A stretch of DNA of 64,000 nt from Ensifer adhaerens (lineage in GTDB: Bacteria > Pseudomonadota > Alphaproteobacteria > Rhizobiales > Rhizobiaceae), in contig NZ_LAZS01000005.1 of NCBI RefSeq assembly GCF_002007205.1, forward strand, positions 1,674,001 through 1,738,000, written 5' to 3'. The notes below the pieces were generated by a model that saw only the letters and a list, made by a program, of their open reading frames with translations, ran no database searches and had not been told where the DNA came from. Positions 63,762 to 64,000 of the stretch are shown in pieces. A program made the translations under genes and the position numbers. Numbering within the stretch: the first letter of the stretch is position 1; each line of letters starts with the position of its first letter.

Positions 63762-64000
63762 CTACCGGCCAATCACCACGTCGAGACCAATGTCGAGCGT
63801 AGGGGCGGCCATGGTGATCTTCGAGGTCGAGATGTAGTCGACGCCGCTCTCGGCAATTGCGCGCACGGTATCGATCTTGACATTGCCCGAAGCTTCCAGC
63901 CGCGTCCGGCGGGCATCGACCGCGTAGGCTCCGACCGACAGCTGCCAGTGAGCACGGTTGACCGCGACGGCCTCGCGCAGCAATTCCGGGCCCATGTTGT
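63762..64000 (-). CDS. nadC: Quinolinate phosphoribosyltransferase NadC, C-terminal part (cut by window edge)
   Basis: The frame is open to the right edge; about 78 codons of the 3' end are present. The end reads [20 protein letters not shown] then [20 protein letters not shown], the C-terminal strands of NadC (EASGG...TGVDYIS...APxLDIGLD). NadC forms nicotinate mononucleotide from quinolinate in NAD synthesis. The stretch between [11 protein letters not shown] and RLEASG is about 14 residues longer than in the E. coli type. The NadQ-like gene nearby fits regulation of nadABC. Confidence 0.88.
   Translation of the reverse strand, partial: NMGPELLREAVAVNRAHWQLSVGAYAVDARRTRLEASGNVKIDTVRAIAESGVDYISTSKITMAAPTLDIGLDVVIGR

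Overview
The window looks like chromosomal DNA of an alphaproteobacterium of the order Hyphomicrobiales (Rhizobiales), most likely Ensifer/Sinorhizobium or a close relative. The evidence is high GC, gene blocks typical of rhizobial chromosomes (lptF-lptG-lptD-surA-pdxA-ksgA; fabD-fabG-acpP-fabF-mltG-yicC-gmk; rpsF-rpsR-DUF2232-rplI; dnaB, alr, radA, cvpA, purF; psd-pssA; ygfZ upstream of a NadQ-like regulator and nadC), and intergenic palindromic elements of the kind scattered through rhizobial genomes. The species assignment is inference from gene content; no marker was aligned. No prophage, transposase, CRISPR array, tRNA or rRNA was found.

Layout. 1-3.3 kb: the start of an AMP-forming acyl-CoA ligase (cut by the left edge), a degenerate GGDEF protein, a MarR regulator with a palindrome at its own promoter, and two paralogous small secreted proteins. 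3.6-7.6 kb: a YheS-like ABC-F protein, a double GNAT protein and a sugar 1-dehydrogenase. 7.6-17.6 kb: pepA-holC, divergent from the outer-membrane biogenesis operon lptF-lptG-lptD-surA-like, which runs into pdxA and ksgA. 17.7-24.8 kb (minus strand): the fatty-acid block fabD, fabG, acpP, fabF, then mltG, yicC and gmk, with a long hairpin upstream of fabD. 25.2-26.8 kb: a Tas-like aldo/keto reductase and a DfsB-type protein.

26.8-34.7 kb: the S6/S18/L9 ribosomal operon with an embedded membrane protein, a MarR-MFS-HlyD efflux operon on the minus strand, and dnaB. 34.7-42.9 kb: a palindromic mosaic element, azlCD with an AraC regulator, then alr, radA, cvpA, purF and an SDR. 43-49.5 kb: psd-pssA for phosphatidylethanolamine synthesis, an Atm1-type exporter, a second palindromic element, a LysM envelope protein and a LOG-family phosphoribohydrolase. 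49.5-56.6 kb: rarD, cimA, pip, three tandem translationally coupled GFA-family zinc proteins, a glyoxalase-fold protein and cysS.

57-64 kb: a 47-residue basic ORF, an SRAP protein, a Nudix hydrolase with a TIGR02301 protein, two conserved hypotheticals, and a tightly coupled string ygfZ - HD hydrolase - CX5R phosphatase - NadQ-like repressor, followed by a small secreted Cys protein and the 3' end of nadC. Most of the window is housekeeping. The least explained parts are the GFA triplet, the HD/phosphatase pair coupled to the NAD regulator, the paired YYxG secreted peptides, and the long palindromes upstream of fabD and between pepA and lptF.
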